In this document: in pieces, positions 1 to 9,242 of the stretch
Layout of the letters: every line of letters starts with the position of its first letter
How positions within the stretch are numbered: position 1 is the stretch's first letter
Assembly (NCBI GenBank): GCA_030424545.1
Contig: JAUHWL010000007.1
Span: forward strand, 99,202 to 163,201
Length of the DNA: 64,000 nt
Direction: 5' to 3'
From: Bacteroidia bacterium
GTDB taxonomy: Bacteria > Bacteroidota > Bacteroidia > Flavobacteriales > Schleiferiaceae
Made by a program: the position numbers and the translations under genes
The notes under the pieces: model-generated
The model's database searches: none
The model's input: only the letters and a program-made list of their open reading frames with translations
Told to the model about the DNA's origin: nothing

Positions 1-975
1 CACTTCTGGGCGTTGCCCTTCTATAGAATTTATAAGTGCTGTCTCTTCGCCACAGATATAGGCACCTTGTGCTTGAATTATTTTAAGATCGAAATTGAAA
101 TTACTATTTAAAATATTCTTACCTAAATATTTGTTTGCACGAAGTTCATCAATGGCATTTTGTACTATTTCTACAGATTCTGGGTATTCTGCTCTTATGT
201 ATACAATTCCCCACTCGGCACCAATGGCATATCCGGCCATCATCACGCCAAATAATAAAGAATGAGGGCGCTGTTCTAAAATGTACCTATCTGAAAAGGC
301 ACCTGGATCTCCCTCATCAGCATTGCAAATAATAAACTTGGTATCGCTTTTTTCTTTCGCAGCGGCTTCTAACTTAAACCCCATGGCAAACCCAGCACCA
401 CCGCGGCCTCTTATTTCCGATTCTTTAATTTCGTTTAAAACCTCAGTTGGGGGTTGTTTAAGCGCATCCCTAAAGGGTGCATAATGCTTTTCAAAGCCTT
501 CGTAGGGTAATGTAAGAACGGCTTTAGATGCAACAACGTGATATTGATCTAAATCAGGCTGTTCGGTTTTGTTTAATATCGCTAGAATTTCATCTGCGTT
601 TTTTGCCGAGTAATTTTTACCATCATAGTGAAAGGCACCATTTTCATGGCAGCGCCCAAGGCAAGTCATATGGCCAATCTCATCAGCTTTTAAAGCGGTT
701 TCCAACGTCTGTTTTACAGCGTCTTGTGTGCCTGCACATAAACAAGCAGAACCGTTACACACATATGCTTTTTTGCCTTTGTTTTCAGGCTTCATGAAAT
801 CATAAAAGCTCGTAGTGCCAAACGTATTTGCTTTACCCATTAAAAATTCCTTGGCTAAATCATCTAAATCTTTTTTAGACGGGGCACCTGTTTCTTTGGC
901 CGCTTGGCCCATTTTTTCAAAAAGGTTGTCAACAATGCCTTTGCGGCCCGATAATTCACTTAAATTTTTTGACAT
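1..975 (-). CDS. NuoE/NuoF-type NADH-binding subunit, probably NAD-dependent formate dehydrogenase beta subunit (3' end cut by window)
   Basis: This is the first 325 residues of a protein whose C-terminus lies beyond the left edge. An N-terminal thioredoxin-like [2Fe-2S] domain carries Cys73, Cys78, Cys105 and Cys109 (Cx4C and CxxxC, the NuoE pattern). The NuoF-type FMN/NADH domain follows, with IRGRGGAGF at 188-196, CNADEGDPGAF near 217-227 and a GAYICGEETAL loop near residue 305. The family passes electrons between NAD(H), FMN and Fe-S clusters. The start is the ATG 5 nt after the fdhD stop, so the two genes are co-transcribed. The fdhD neighbour makes a formate dehydrogenase more likely than complex I. 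The catalytic alpha subunit would be expected further left. A hydrogenase or other NuoF-like diaphorase is not excluded. Confidence 0.85.
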   Translation of the reverse strand, partial: MSKNLSELSGRKGIVDNLFEKMGQAAKETGAPSKKDLDDLAKEFLMGKANTFGTTSFYDFMKPENKGKKAYVCNGSACLCAGTQDAVKQTLETALKADEIGHMTCLGRCHENGAFHYDGKNYSAKNADEILAILNKTEQPDLDQYHVVASKAVLTLPYEGFEKHYAPFRDALKQPPTEVLNEIKESEIRGRGGAGFAMGFKLEAAAKEKSDTKFIICNADEGDPGAFSDRYILEQRPHSLLFGVMMAGYAIGAEWGIVYIRAEYPESVEIVQNAIDELRANKYLGKNILNSNFNFDLKIIQAQGAYICGEETALINSIEGQRPEV

Positions 976-980
976 ATTCT

Positions 981-1781
981 TTAAATTGTTTTAACCAAGA
1001 TTCGATTTGGATTTGCGTAGCAAGTTGCTTTATTACTTCTACAAAAGCCAAGTAATGTAAGGCCTAATTCTTTGGCAAAATCTACAGCAAGGGTAGATGG
1101 TGCAGATACTGCAGCTAAAATCGGAATTTTTGCCCTAAAGGCTTTCATTACAATTTCATAACTAATACGGCCAGAAACGGTAAGCACTGTAGCTTTCTTT
1201 AATGTGTTTCTTGCGATTAAGTCTCCTATTACCTTGTCAACTGCGTTATGACGGCCAATATCTTCCATCACGCTTAATAGCTCTCCTCCAGCAGAAAAGG
1301 CACCAGCAGCATGGCTACCACCAGATTTTTTAAACGTATTTTGATGTGCGTTCATAGCTGCAAACATTTCTTCTAATTGATGTGCTGATATACGTTTCGC
1401 ATCTATAATCTGTCCGCTAAGCTCATCTAATTTTGTTTTGCCACAAATTCCGCAGCTACTTACCGAAAGAAAGTTTCTGCTATTGCGATATCCGCTTTTT
1501 AAAGTATCTGTGGGAATTGTAACGGCAACGGCTTTCGTGTCGCCAGCATCGTTTTTCTTAACTACTTCAATCTCTAATTGGTCAGGGCTACCGATAAAAA
1601 TATCTTCTGTATGCAAATACCCAAGAATAAATTCATAATCATTACCCGGGGTTCTCATGGTCATAGTAAATGGTTTGCCATTGAGCGAAATTTCTAGTGA
1701 TTCTTCTACGGTTAGCTCATCTGCAACATGTGTAGTTTTATTTGAGATATATTTTTTGCCTTCGTAGACGATAAATGTCAT
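981..1781 (-). CDS. fdhD: Formate dehydrogenase accessory sulfurtransferase FdhD
   Basis: The 266-residue protein matches the FdhD family over its full length. The diagnostic CxxC is Cys110-Gly-Ile-Cys113 in an SSCGICGK context. The C-terminal half has the conserved DIGRHNAVDK and TVSGRISYEIVMK segments, which help form the guanine-dinucleotide cofactor site. FdhD moves sulfur from a cysteine desulfurase (IscS in E. coli) to the molybdenum bis-MGD cofactor, which formate dehydrogenase needs for activity. It is the first gene of a unit continuing into the NuoF-like subunit 5 nt downstream. A general cysteine desulfurase that could supply sulfur is encoded at 12363-13502. Confidence 0.95.
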   Translation of the reverse strand: MTFIVYEGKKYISNKTTHVADELTVEESLEISLNGKPFTMTMRTPGNDYEFILGYLHTEDIFIGSPDQLEIEVVKKNDAGDTKAVAVTIPTDTLKSGYRNSRNFLSVSSCGICGKTKLDELSGQIIDAKRISAHQLEEMFAAMNAHQNTFKKSGGSHAAGAFSAGGELLSVMEDIGRHNAVDKVIGDLIARNTLKKATVLTVSGRISYEIVMKAFRAKIPILAAVSAPSTLAVDFAKELGLTLLGFCRSNKATCYANPNRILVKTI

Positions 1782-1906
1782 GTGTAGATTCTATTTTTTA
1801 GGGTTTTAAAAAACCGCAATAGTGGAGCTAAGAATTGTATGGCAAATTAGAAAAATAAACTCAATTAATTGGTTCTAGATGAAAGGAAGCAATGTTTTAC
1901 TGTACT

Positions 1907-2629
1907 TTATTTATTCCATAAAACATATGTTACGCCCACTTGAAAATTTAGATAAGATGAAGCATCAGAAGAATAATTAAAAGGCAATTCTTGACCAAGA
2001 ATATCGGCTGTTGCTTCTTCGTTTTCTATTTCGTTAAATGCTAAATTGTATTGTGCACTAAGCTTTAGCCCTATGTTTTTTGCCAATTGTATAGCAATTC
2101 CTGCTCGGGGAGAAAGTAATAAACCGTTGTGGCTTTTTGTAGAAACGGGAACATCTACAGGGATTTTAAACTCAAAAGGAAATTGGCCAACTCTATAAAT
2201 TTGTCTAATGGTAACATCAGGTGTATATAGAATGTAACCAATTCCCATTTCTACAAAGGGTTTAAAAGCTTTGTTAAAAAAGAAATATGAACCTTTAATA
2301 AGCAGTGGAATTGATGTACCAGATGAATTAAAAAAGGTGTTTTGGTCGTTTATTTTGGTTTCTGTTTTTTTACTTCTAAACGAAATATATCCAGCTTCTA
2401 GGCCAACCGCAATGTGGTTTGAAAACCAATAATTGATATCTATAGTACCGCCATAGCCTGCATCTGGCATTGCGCTACTTGGAGGAATAGGAACTAGTGG
2501 GATAGTTGCACTTACATTATAATCGCCAATAGGTAAGCCATAGGCAAAGTTTCCACCAATCTCTAACTTTTGCCCAAAAGCAGCAAATGAAATTATTATG
2601 TAGAGGGTTGCGGTAAATAGATGTTTCAT
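1907..2629 (-). CDS. Outer-membrane beta-barrel protein (paralog A)
   Basis: The chosen ATG gives 240 residues beginning MKHLFTATLYIIISFAAFGQ, a classical signal peptide ending at the AFGQ/KLE boundary. An in-frame start 18 codons upstream adds a basic leader that would bury the signal peptide and is disfavoured. The mature part alternates short aromatic/hydrophobic strands with Gly/Asn turns, and pairs such as YWFSNHIAVGLEAGY recur, typical of an eight-stranded OmpA/OmpW-like porin-family barrel. It is clearly paralogous to the next gene upstream: both have a GDY motif, DINYWF/DVNYWF and a SPRAG segment. No substrate can be inferred. A terminator lies between the two, so it probably has its own promoter. 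Confidence 0.8.
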   Translation of the reverse strand: MKHLFTATLYIIISFAAFGQKLEIGGNFAYGLPIGDYNVSATIPLVPIPPSSAMPDAGYGGTIDINYWFSNHIAVGLEAGYISFRSKKTETKINDQNTFFNSSGTSIPLLIKGSYFFFNKAFKPFVEMGIGYILYTPDVTIRQIYRVGQFPFEFKIPVDVPVSTKSHNGLLLSPRAGIAIQLAKNIGLKLSAQYNLAFNEIENEEATADILGQELPFNYSSDASSYLNFQVGVTYVLWNK

Positions 2630-2683
2630 TTGATTAAGATATTTATTGGGAAATATAAAGAACCTAGCTCTACTTTTTACCAT

Positions 2684-2709
2684 AAAAAAGCCACCAAATT
2701 TGGTGGCTT
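2684..2709 (-). terminator. Rho-independent terminator of paralog B
   Basis: A palindrome with arms AAGCCACCAAA/TTTGGTGGCTT is followed, on the minus strand, by a run of T. It sits 22 nt past the stop of the 2731-3399 gene and just before paralog A, so the two barrel genes appear to be separate transcription units. Confidence 0.8.
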
Positions 2710-2730
2710 AAAAGTAAAGAGTTACTTCGT

Positions 2731-3399
2731 TTATTTATTAAACAATGAAAAAACAACACCTACGTTTATACCTAAATAATTTGTTGCGTCTCCCTTTATG
2801 TCTTCAAAAGTTTCTGTTTCCTTTTGTCCAAAAGCATCTGTAGTAACTTCTAAATCACCATCAACACTGTTCATTAGCACATTGTATTGTACATTTAAAT
2901 TAATGGCAATTAGGTCTGACAATTGATACAAAGCACCTACGCGTGGAGAAATAAGAATTCCATTTTGATTCCAGCTAATTTCGTAAGTTAAATTACCGAA
3001 TTCCTGAGTGATTTCTCTGTTAACAATTTGGTATCCAACACCAAGACCTACATATGGTCTAAAAGCGTTTTCTAAAAAATAGTATTGAAATTTAGCACTA
3101 AAAGGAATAGCTGAGATTGCAGTTTTTGCAGGCTCGCCATCTAGATTAACATTGTTATCAGCAAAACCTATAAAGCCAGCTTCTATACCAACGCTCATGG
3201 CATCATTAAACCAATAGTTTACATCTAGATTTACACCTGTTCCAGCTCCTGGAGCCAATGGAAGAGAGAGATCGTTATCACCAAAAGTGTAATCTCCCAT
3301 TGGAGCTCCAAATAAAAAGTTTGCACCAACATCTAATCGCTGTGCATTTGTTGTGTAGCCAGTTAACGCTATAAAGGCTAAGGCAATTAATTTTTTCAT
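2731..3399 (-). CDS. Outer-membrane beta-barrel protein (paralog B)
   Basis: The 222-residue protein starts with a signal peptide (MKKLIALAFIALTGYTTNAQ, cleavage after NAQ). The mature part is built of alternating amphipathic strands ending in an aromatic/Leu-rich last strand (VGVVFSLFNK), as expected for BAM-inserted barrels. It shares its architecture and many short motifs with the downstream paralog (VNYWFNDAMSVGIEAGF, ISPRVGALYQL), pointing to a tandem duplication. The family is broad (porin-family/OmpA-like barrel without a peptidoglycan-binding domain), and neither ligand nor transport role can be assigned. Confidence 0.82.
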   Translation of the reverse strand: MKKLIALAFIALTGYTTNAQRLDVGANFLFGAPMGDYTFGDNDLSLPLAPGAGTGVNLDVNYWFNDAMSVGIEAGFIGFADNNVNLDGEPAKTAISAIPFSAKFQYYFLENAFRPYVGLGVGYQIVNREITQEFGNLTYEISWNQNGILISPRVGALYQLSDLIAINLNVQYNVLMNSVDGDLEVTTDAFGQKETETFEDIKGDATNYLGINVGVVFSLFNK

Positions 3400-3545
3400 T
3401 GAATTTGAGTTTTAAAATTTTAATCGAAATTACATCAAAATGACATGTGTAGTAATGGAATAAATGGAATAATTTTTAGCGGCTCGTTGTTTAAAAATCA
3501 ACAGTGATTCTGCTTATAACTTTTATAATTAAAAACCGTTAAAAG

Positions 3546-5558
3546 TTACTTGGTTTTTTTGATATCTACTTCTAACTCAATAAGCAAATCTCTTAAACGG
3601 GCAGCTTCTATAAAGTCTAAACTTTTTGCGGCCGTTTCCATTTTTTTACGGGTTTCGCGGATGGCTTTTTCAAAATCTTGTTTAGAATGATAGCTTGTCA
3701 TCGATTCTGCCGCAGTGGTGAGGCTGTGTTCAATTTCGTAGCGAAATTCGGCTTTAGCTGCTTGACTTTGCCCCATAATACTTTCCTTAGATTTTTTAAG
3801 CGCCATGGGTACTTGGCCGTGCTCTAGGTTGTATGCCTGTTGTTTTTCGCGTCTTCTGTAGGTTTCGTCAATGGTTTTTTGCATGCTGTCTGTAATTTTA
3901 TCAGCATACATAATAGCAAGTCCTTTTGTGTTTCTAGCGGCTCGGCCAATGGTTTGTACTAAGCTTCGCTCACTACGTAAAAAACCTTCTTTGTCCGCAT
4001 CCAAAATGGCAACCAAGCTTACCTCAGGAAAATCTAACCCTTCTCGAAGTAGGTTTACGCCAATCAATACGTCAAAAATTCCGAGGCGTAAATCTCTCAT
4101 GATTTCTACACGTTCCAAGGTATCTACATCGCTGTGTATATAGCGGCATCTAACGCCATAACGTGTTAAGTATTTGGTTAATTCTTCGGCCATGCGCTTG
4201 GTTAGGGTTGTTACCAAAACGCGCTCATCCAGCTTCACACGGGCATTAATTTCGGCCATCAAATCATCAACCTGGTTTTCGCTGGGTCTTACTTCAATGT
4301 TTGGATCTAACAATCCGGTAGGACGAATAAGTTGCTCTGCTACCACGCCCTGGCTCTTTTCTAATTCGTAATCGGCCGGGGTTGCAGAAACGTACACCAC
4401 TTGGTTTTGAAGCTTTTCAAACTCCTCAAATTTTAAAGGCCGATTGTCCATAGCTGCCGGCAACCTAAAGCCATATTCTACTAGGTTTTCTTTTCGGGCT
4501 CTGTCACCGCCATACATTGCGCGTACCTGGGGCAGCGTAACATGGCTTTCATCAATGACCATGACAAAATCGCTAGGAAAATAATCTAGCAGGCAGAATG
4601 GGCGAGTGCCAGGAGAACGGCCATCTAAGTAGCGGCTATAATTTTCTATGCCACTGCAATAGCCCAGTTCACGAATCATTTCTAAATCAAATTCGGTGCG
4701 TTCTTGCAAGCGTTTAGCCTCTAATGGGCGTTGGTTTGCACTAAAAAAATCGACTTGCTTCACCATATCCTCCTGTATTTGGTGGATGGCATTTTGAAGT
4801 TGATCTTTTTCGGTAACAAATAAATTTGCAGGATATATGCGTAGCTGTGATAAAAGTTCAATCAGCTCATTGGTTGTGGGGTCCCAATGTTCTATTTTTT
4901 CAATTTCATCGCCCCAAAAATGAAACCTATAAAAAGTATCCGCGTAAGCCGGAAATAAATCTATCGTATCTCCTTTTACGCGGAAGGTACCGCGTTTAAA
5001 CTCGGCAACAGTTCTAGAATACAAGGCGTTTACTAGTTGATGCAAAAATTTGTTTCGACCAATGATTTGGTTTTGCGCCACCTCTACCACACCTGCAATA
5101 AAGGCATCGGGGTTGCCCATGCCGTATAGGCAAGATACCGATGCCACAACCAAAACATCTCTACGACCAGAGAGCAAAGAAGAGGTGGTGCTCAACCTCA
5201 TCTTCTCTATTTCTTCGTTAATAGAAAGGTCTTTTTCTATATAAATGCCCGATGTAGGTATATATGCTTCGGGTTGATAATAATCGTAATAAGAAACAAA
5301 ATACTCTACGGCATTTTCTGGGAAAAACTGTTTAAACTCGCCATACAATTGTGCCGCAAGGGTTTTATTATGGCTTAAAACTAACGTTGGTTTTTGAACT
5401 TTTTCAATCATGTTGGCAACGGTAAACGTTTTACCACTGCCGGTTACACCTAAAAGTGTTTGATAGCGTTCTCCAGAAAATATTCCTTCGGCTAACTGCT
5501 GTATGGCCTGCGGTTGGTCTCCAGTAGGTACAAAGTCAGCTTTAATTTTAAATTCCAT
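3546..5558 (-). CDS. uvrB: Excinuclease ABC subunit B
   Basis: At 670 residues this is the usual length for UvrB, the DNA-damage-verifying helicase-like subunit of nucleotide excision repair. It accepts damaged DNA from UvrA2 and recruits UvrC. Visible motifs include Walker A TGSGKT (39-44), the YYDYYQPEAYIP beta-hairpin that inserts between strands (from residue 91), a DESH motif II (336-339), the helicase motif region GRAARN, and a C-terminal UVR motif (FEKAIRETRKKM... about 628-662) for binding UvrC. The start MEFKIKADFVPTGDQPQAI is the family start. It lies 21 nt after the DUF349 gene and is probably read from the same transcript. Confidence 0.98.
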   Translation of the reverse strand: MEFKIKADFVPTGDQPQAIQQLAEGIFSGERYQTLLGVTGSGKTFTVANMIEKVQKPTLVLSHNKTLAAQLYGEFKQFFPENAVEYFVSYYDYYQPEAYIPTSGIYIEKDLSINEEIEKMRLSTTSSLLSGRRDVLVVASVSCLYGMGNPDAFIAGVVEVAQNQIIGRNKFLHQLVNALYSRTVAEFKRGTFRVKGDTIDLFPAYADTFYRFHFWGDEIEKIEHWDPTTNELIELLSQLRIYPANLFVTEKDQLQNAIHQIQEDMVKQVDFFSANQRPLEAKRLQERTEFDLEMIRELGYCSGIENYSRYLDGRSPGTRPFCLLDYFPSDFVMVIDESHVTLPQVRAMYGGDRARKENLVEYGFRLPAAMDNRPLKFEEFEKLQNQVVYVSATPADYELEKSQGVVAEQLIRPTGLLDPNIEVRPSENQVDDLMAEINARVKLDERVLVTTLTKRMAEELTKYLTRYGVRCRYIHSDVDTLERVEIMRDLRLGIFDVLIGVNLLREGLDFPEVSLVAILDADKEGFLRSERSLVQTIGRAARNTKGLAIMYADKITDSMQKTIDETYRRREKQQAYNLEHGQVPMALKKSKESIMGQSQAAKAEFRYEIEHSLTTAAESMTSYHSKQDFEKAIRETRKKMETAAKSLDFIEAARLRDLLIELEVDIKKTK

Positions 5559-5579
5559 GAACGAGGCGCGCTATAATTT

Positions 5580-7472
5580 TTAGTTGTCTTTTAGTTTTCT
5601 AAGCATTTTCATTTTGCTTTTTAGTAAAGCAATTTGCTCTTTATGGCGCTCTATGTTTTTGTTTGCTTCTTTAACAATTGGGTTTTTTTCATCGGCATTT
5701 GCAAAAAACATAATGTTGTTTTCTAACTGATGAAGTTCTTTTACAGACTCATCTATTTTACGTTGTAAAAGCTCTTTTTCTTTGATTAATTGTCTGCTGT
5801 TATCGTTATCAGAGAGTGCGTTTAATTTATTTTCAAAACGCATAAGAGCGGCTTCTTCTCTGTCAAGTTTTAATTTCGTAAAGTGCTCGTCTAAGGTTTT
5901 ATTAAACTCATTGTTAATATCAATATTTGCCTTTGGCACCTTTCCAATGGCTTTCCACTCGGCAATAAATTCTTTTAACATGTTAACCTCGTTTTTCTTC
6001 TCGCCTGTAGGTTGCCACGCTTTAATTTTTTCTAGCAACTGTTTTTTAAGATCATAGTTGCCTTCAAATTGTTTGTCTAATTCCTTATTGTGGTTAGAAA
6101 GGTTGTTAAAGAAATGATTGCATGCAGCTCTAAACTGTTTCCAAATTTTATCGCTTTCGCTTTTGGGCACATAGCCAATTTTTTTCCAATCTTCTTGTAT
6201 GCGCTTTAGTTTATTGGCCGTTTCGCGCCATTCTGTACTGTCTTTAAGCTCTTCGGCTTTAGCAAGCAACGCACGTTTTTTATCTAAGTTTTCTTGATGT
6301 TTAGTCTTTAGGGTTTTGTAAAATTCGTTTTTGGTTAAATTAAAATGCTTGTTTAACTCTCTAAATTTCTCCCAAAGTTCATCGTTCTGTGGCAGGTTTA
6401 TACGCCCAATATTTTTATAGTTTTCGCGCAGCTGATTCACTTTTTTAATGGTGTTTTGCCATGCGCTATGGGTTTTTAAACCAGCTAAATCTAAGCCCGA
6501 AATCTCATCTATAATTTCTTGTTTTTTAGCAATGAGTTCTTCTCTTGTAGCACGTAAAGACTCGTAATACGCGTGTCTTTTATCGTGTACGAGTTTAGTG
6601 GCCGCGCTAAATCTTTCCCACATAGGTTCGCTATGCTCTCTATCTACAGGGCCAATAAGCTTCCATTTTGCGTGTAATTTTTGCAGCAGCTTAAAGGTTT
6701 CAGCATCGCCATCTTTTTCGGCCAATTCTTCAGCTTCTACACAAAGTTCTGTTTTACTTTCTAAATTCTTTTTAAAATCTAATTCGCGCAGCTCATTGCT
6801 TACACGTAAAAAATCGTAAAAATTATCTACGTGATGATGATAGTTTTTCCACAGTTTGTCGCTCTCAATTCTAGGAACAGGACCTGTATTCTTCCATCTA
6901 TCTTGCAGCTCTCTAAACAGCTTGTATTTTTCTGGGCCGCTACCCATTTGGTTTGGCAACTCTTTAATACTCTGAATAATTGCTTTTTTAACCTCAAAGT
7001 TTACGGTTAAATCTTCTTCTAATTTTTTGTAGTACAGATGGCGCTGGTTCTTGTATTCTTTATACAGTCCAACAATAGATCTCCTCAAAGGCTGATCGTA
7101 CGAAAAATCCATTTCTACGCCACCTTCTTCAATAAAGGCGCTCAATTTTTCAGCACGCTCTTCATCAAAATGATGCATGGCAGCACTGTGCAATGCATCC
7201 ATTTCTTCTTTAATGTCTTGCACCGGTTGGGTTAAAAGCTTTTTTGCTTCTATTTCTAATTGCGCAATGGGCATGTGGGCAAAATCAGGCAACTCTTTAG
7301 CTTCAGCTTCGTACACATCTGTTTCAGTGTGCTCGTCAGATTCTACTTCTACCGTATCTAAATTTTCGGTTGTCTCCATTGTTGAATCAACAACATTTTC
7401 TTCTTGTGTAGATTCAACATGATCAGCAACGTTATCATTTTGCTGAAGAGCATCTTTTTGGTTCTCGTCCAT
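5580..7472 (-). CDS. DUF349 repeat protein
   Basis: This 630-residue acidic and coiled-coil-rich protein contains about five DUF349 repeats, each marked by a WKxxGxV-type core (DRWKNTGPV, AKWKLIGPV, ENYKNIGRI, EDWKKIGYV, AEWKAIGKV). An N-terminal stretch of about 75 residues is dominated by Glu, Asp and Thr and is probably disordered. The start used is the ATG of MDENQKDAL; an upstream TTG in frame adds eight residues and is less likely. DUF349 proteins are common in Bacteroidota, but no activity can be read from the sequence. It sits between aroE and uvrB in a same-strand run. A C-terminal coiled coil follows the last repeat. Confidence 0.9.
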   Translation of the reverse strand: MDENQKDALQQNDNVADHVESTQEENVVDSTMETTENLDTVEVESDEHTETDVYEAEAKELPDFAHMPIAQLEIEAKKLLTQPVQDIKEEMDALHSAAMHHFDEERAEKLSAFIEEGGVEMDFSYDQPLRRSIVGLYKEYKNQRHLYYKKLEEDLTVNFEVKKAIIQSIKELPNQMGSGPEKYKLFRELQDRWKNTGPVPRIESDKLWKNYHHHVDNFYDFLRVSNELRELDFKKNLESKTELCVEAEELAEKDGDAETFKLLQKLHAKWKLIGPVDREHSEPMWERFSAATKLVHDKRHAYYESLRATREELIAKKQEIIDEISGLDLAGLKTHSAWQNTIKKVNQLRENYKNIGRINLPQNDELWEKFRELNKHFNLTKNEFYKTLKTKHQENLDKKRALLAKAEELKDSTEWRETANKLKRIQEDWKKIGYVPKSESDKIWKQFRAACNHFFNNLSNHNKELDKQFEGNYDLKKQLLEKIKAWQPTGEKKNEVNMLKEFIAEWKAIGKVPKANIDINNEFNKTLDEHFTKLKLDREEAALMRFENKLNALSDNDNSRQLIKEKELLQRKIDESVKELHQLENNIMFFANADEKNPIVKEANKNIERHKEQIALLKSKMKMLRKLKDN

Positions 7473-7511
7473 CTGGATAATTTCTATATCGTACAAATTT
7501 AAACTTATGTA

Positions 7512-8234
7512 TCAACCTTGCCATAAAATCCACGCTTTTTGCGCTTGTTTATGCAACATTTCTAAGCCGCCTATTGTAGCTGCATTTCTGTGTTTGGCTT
7601 CTTTTAAAAAAGCGGTCTCTTTTGGGTTATAGACCAAATCTACCACAAAATGGTTGCTTGTGATATTTGAAAAAGGCAGATTGAGTAGTTGATTAATATT
7701 TGGAAATGTGCCTACCGGTGTGGTGTTAATCCACAAGGTTGACTTTCTTCCCAATTCTGTAGTTATTTGAGCGTATGTAATTGCATTTTGTTTAGGCGCT
7801 CTGCTTACCAATTGGTAGCCGATGCTTTTCTTTTTTAAAACATACTCTACCGCTTTACTAGCTCCACCAGTACCAAAAACCAAAGCATCTTTTGCTGTGC
7901 AGTTTATTAGATCAAGCAAATGTTCGAAGCCAAAAACATCGGTATTATGGCCAATGGTTTTGCCGTTTTTAAAAACGATGGTGTTTACTGCACCTATTTC
8001 AGCCGCCTCGGGCGATAATGAATCTAGAAAAGGAATGATGGCTTGCTTGTATGGAATGGTAACGTTTAGTCCGCTAAAACTTTCTTTTTGTAAAAGGTCA
8101 GGAAAGTGGTTGATAGACGCTAAAGGAAACAATTTGTAGTTGGCATCAATTCCTTCTGCTGTAAATTTTTGGTTAAAATAATCAGGCGAAAAACTTGTTT
8201 TAATCGGGTAACCAATCAATCCATATTGTTTCAT
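7512..8234 (-). CDS. aroE: Shikimate dehydrogenase
   Basis: The 240-residue enzyme reduces 3-dehydroshikimate to shikimate with NADPH in aromatic amino acid synthesis. The shikimate-binding SFS (14-16), the catalytic Lys63 in NVTIPYK, AVNT (82-85), the conserved Asp99 in NTD and the nucleotide-binding GTGGAS loop (121-126) are all present. It is shorter than E. coli AroE (272) but normal for Bacteroidota. The start codon overlaps the end of the DUF368 gene by 4 nt, which indicates translational coupling. The shared promoter is proposed upstream of DUF368. Confidence 0.95.
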   Translation of the reverse strand: MKQYGLIGYPIKTSFSPDYFNQKFTAEGIDANYKLFPLASINHFPDLLQKESFSGLNVTIPYKQAIIPFLDSLSPEAAEIGAVNTIVFKNGKTIGHNTDVFGFEHLLDLINCTAKDALVFGTGGASKAVEYVLKKKSIGYQLVSRAPKQNAITYAQITTELGRKSTLWINTTPVGTFPNINQLLNLPFSNITSNHFVVDLVYNPKETAFLKEAKHRNAATIGGLEMLHKQAQKAWILWQG

Positions 8235-9187
8235 TCGGCTTCTTCTTTTTTAGAAAAACCTTCTAATCCCACAATAATGCCTATGCCCACAAAAAAGAGA
8301 ATAATGGCCCAAGTGGTTTCCGCAGGCAAATTATTTACTTGTTCGTATGTGTTGGGCAAAACATTAATTTGCTCTAAAGGGATTATTTTTTCGTTTTCCT
8401 CGCCAGCGTGTTTTGTAAAGGTAGATAGTGTTTGCTTCCAAGGCCAAATTTTATTTAGGCTACCCAACAAAAAGCCGCTTAGAACAGCTATTGTAATGTC
8501 ATGGTAATTGGCAAACATCCACTTTAGCAAACGCGAAAAAGACAATAAACCAATTACGGCACCCATCATAAAGGTTGCAATAAGCAATAGGTTTTTATCG
8601 TGAATGCTGCTTAATACAACTTGGTAACTACCTAAAAGTAAGAGGATGAAACTACCCGAAATACCAGGTAAAATCATGGCGCAAATGGCAATCATCCCAC
8701 TTATAAAAATAAACCACAACGCATCTGATTCAGGTTGAGCGGGCAACGATGTTAGAAAATAAGCGATTGCTGCACCTATGATAAAGAAGATATACCGATT
8801 GGCGCTCCATTGCTTAACCTTTTTGCCAACAAAATAAATGCTTGCAAACACCAACCCGAAGAAAAACGCCCAGATTAAAACGGGTTGTGTATCTAATAGA
8901 TAGGTAATGATTTTTGCCAATGAAACAATTGCTGTTGCAATTCCGAGTAAAAGGGCCACAAAAAAGTTGCCATTTACATATTGCCAGAAGGCTTTAATAC
9001 CTTCTTTTCTTAAAGTAGTAAAGGCTTGTAGATTTATATTGTTGATGGAGTTTATCAGCTCTTCATAAATTCCAGCAATAAAGGCAATTGTACCTCCAGA
9101 AACACCTGGAACTACATCTGCAGAGCCCATGGCCATTCCTTTAAAAAATATAAAAATGTAGTCTTTTATTGATCTTGCTGCCTTCAT
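8231..9187 (-). CDS. DUF368 membrane protein (undecaprenyl-phosphate translocase family)
   Basis: A 318-residue integral membrane protein with about eight to ten hydrophobic segments. The two inverted halves each carry the family signature: DVVPGVSGGTIAF near the N-terminus and ILPGISGSFILLLLGSYQ in the middle. DUF368 proteins have been described as C55-P transporters (PopT) that return the undecaprenyl-phosphate carrier across the cytoplasmic membrane for cell wall synthesis. That role is inferred here from the family only. It is first in a two-gene overlap with aroE and has a good promoter match 20 nt upstream of its ATG. Confidence 0.9.
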   Translation of the reverse strand: MKAARSIKDYIFIFFKGMAMGSADVVPGVSGGTIAFIAGIYEELINSINNINLQAFTTLRKEGIKAFWQYVNGNFFVALLLGIATAIVSLAKIITYLLDTQPVLIWAFFFGLVFASIYFVGKKVKQWSANRYIFFIIGAAIAYFLTSLPAQPESDALWFIFISGMIAICAMILPGISGSFILLLLGSYQVVLSSIHDKNLLLIATFMMGAVIGLLSFSRLLKWMFANYHDITIAVLSGFLLGSLNKIWPWKQTLSTFTKHAGEENEKIIPLEQINVLPNTYEQVNNLPAETTWAIILFFVGIGIIVGLEGFSKKEEAE

Positions 9188-9206
9188 GCGCTTAAATTAT
9201 TGGCGG

Positions 9207-9238
9207 CAAATATAATGGCACAGAGTAGTGCAGAGCAA
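9207..9238 (-). promoter_or_regulatory. Bacteroidota-type promoter for DUF368-aroE
   Basis: Read on the minus strand: TTG, 21 nt, then TATATTTG, which fits TTG-N17-23-TAnnTTTG exactly. The -7 element ends 20 nt before the DUF368 ATG. It lies in the short gap after the TPR gene. Confidence 0.65.
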
Positions 9239-9242
9239 TATT

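Noticed and set aside
2630..2683. N-terminal extension (MVKSRARFFIFPNKYLNQ) of the barrel gene at 1907-2629
   Set aside because: It would place a basic stretch before a complete signal peptide, and the internal ATG fits the paralog's start.
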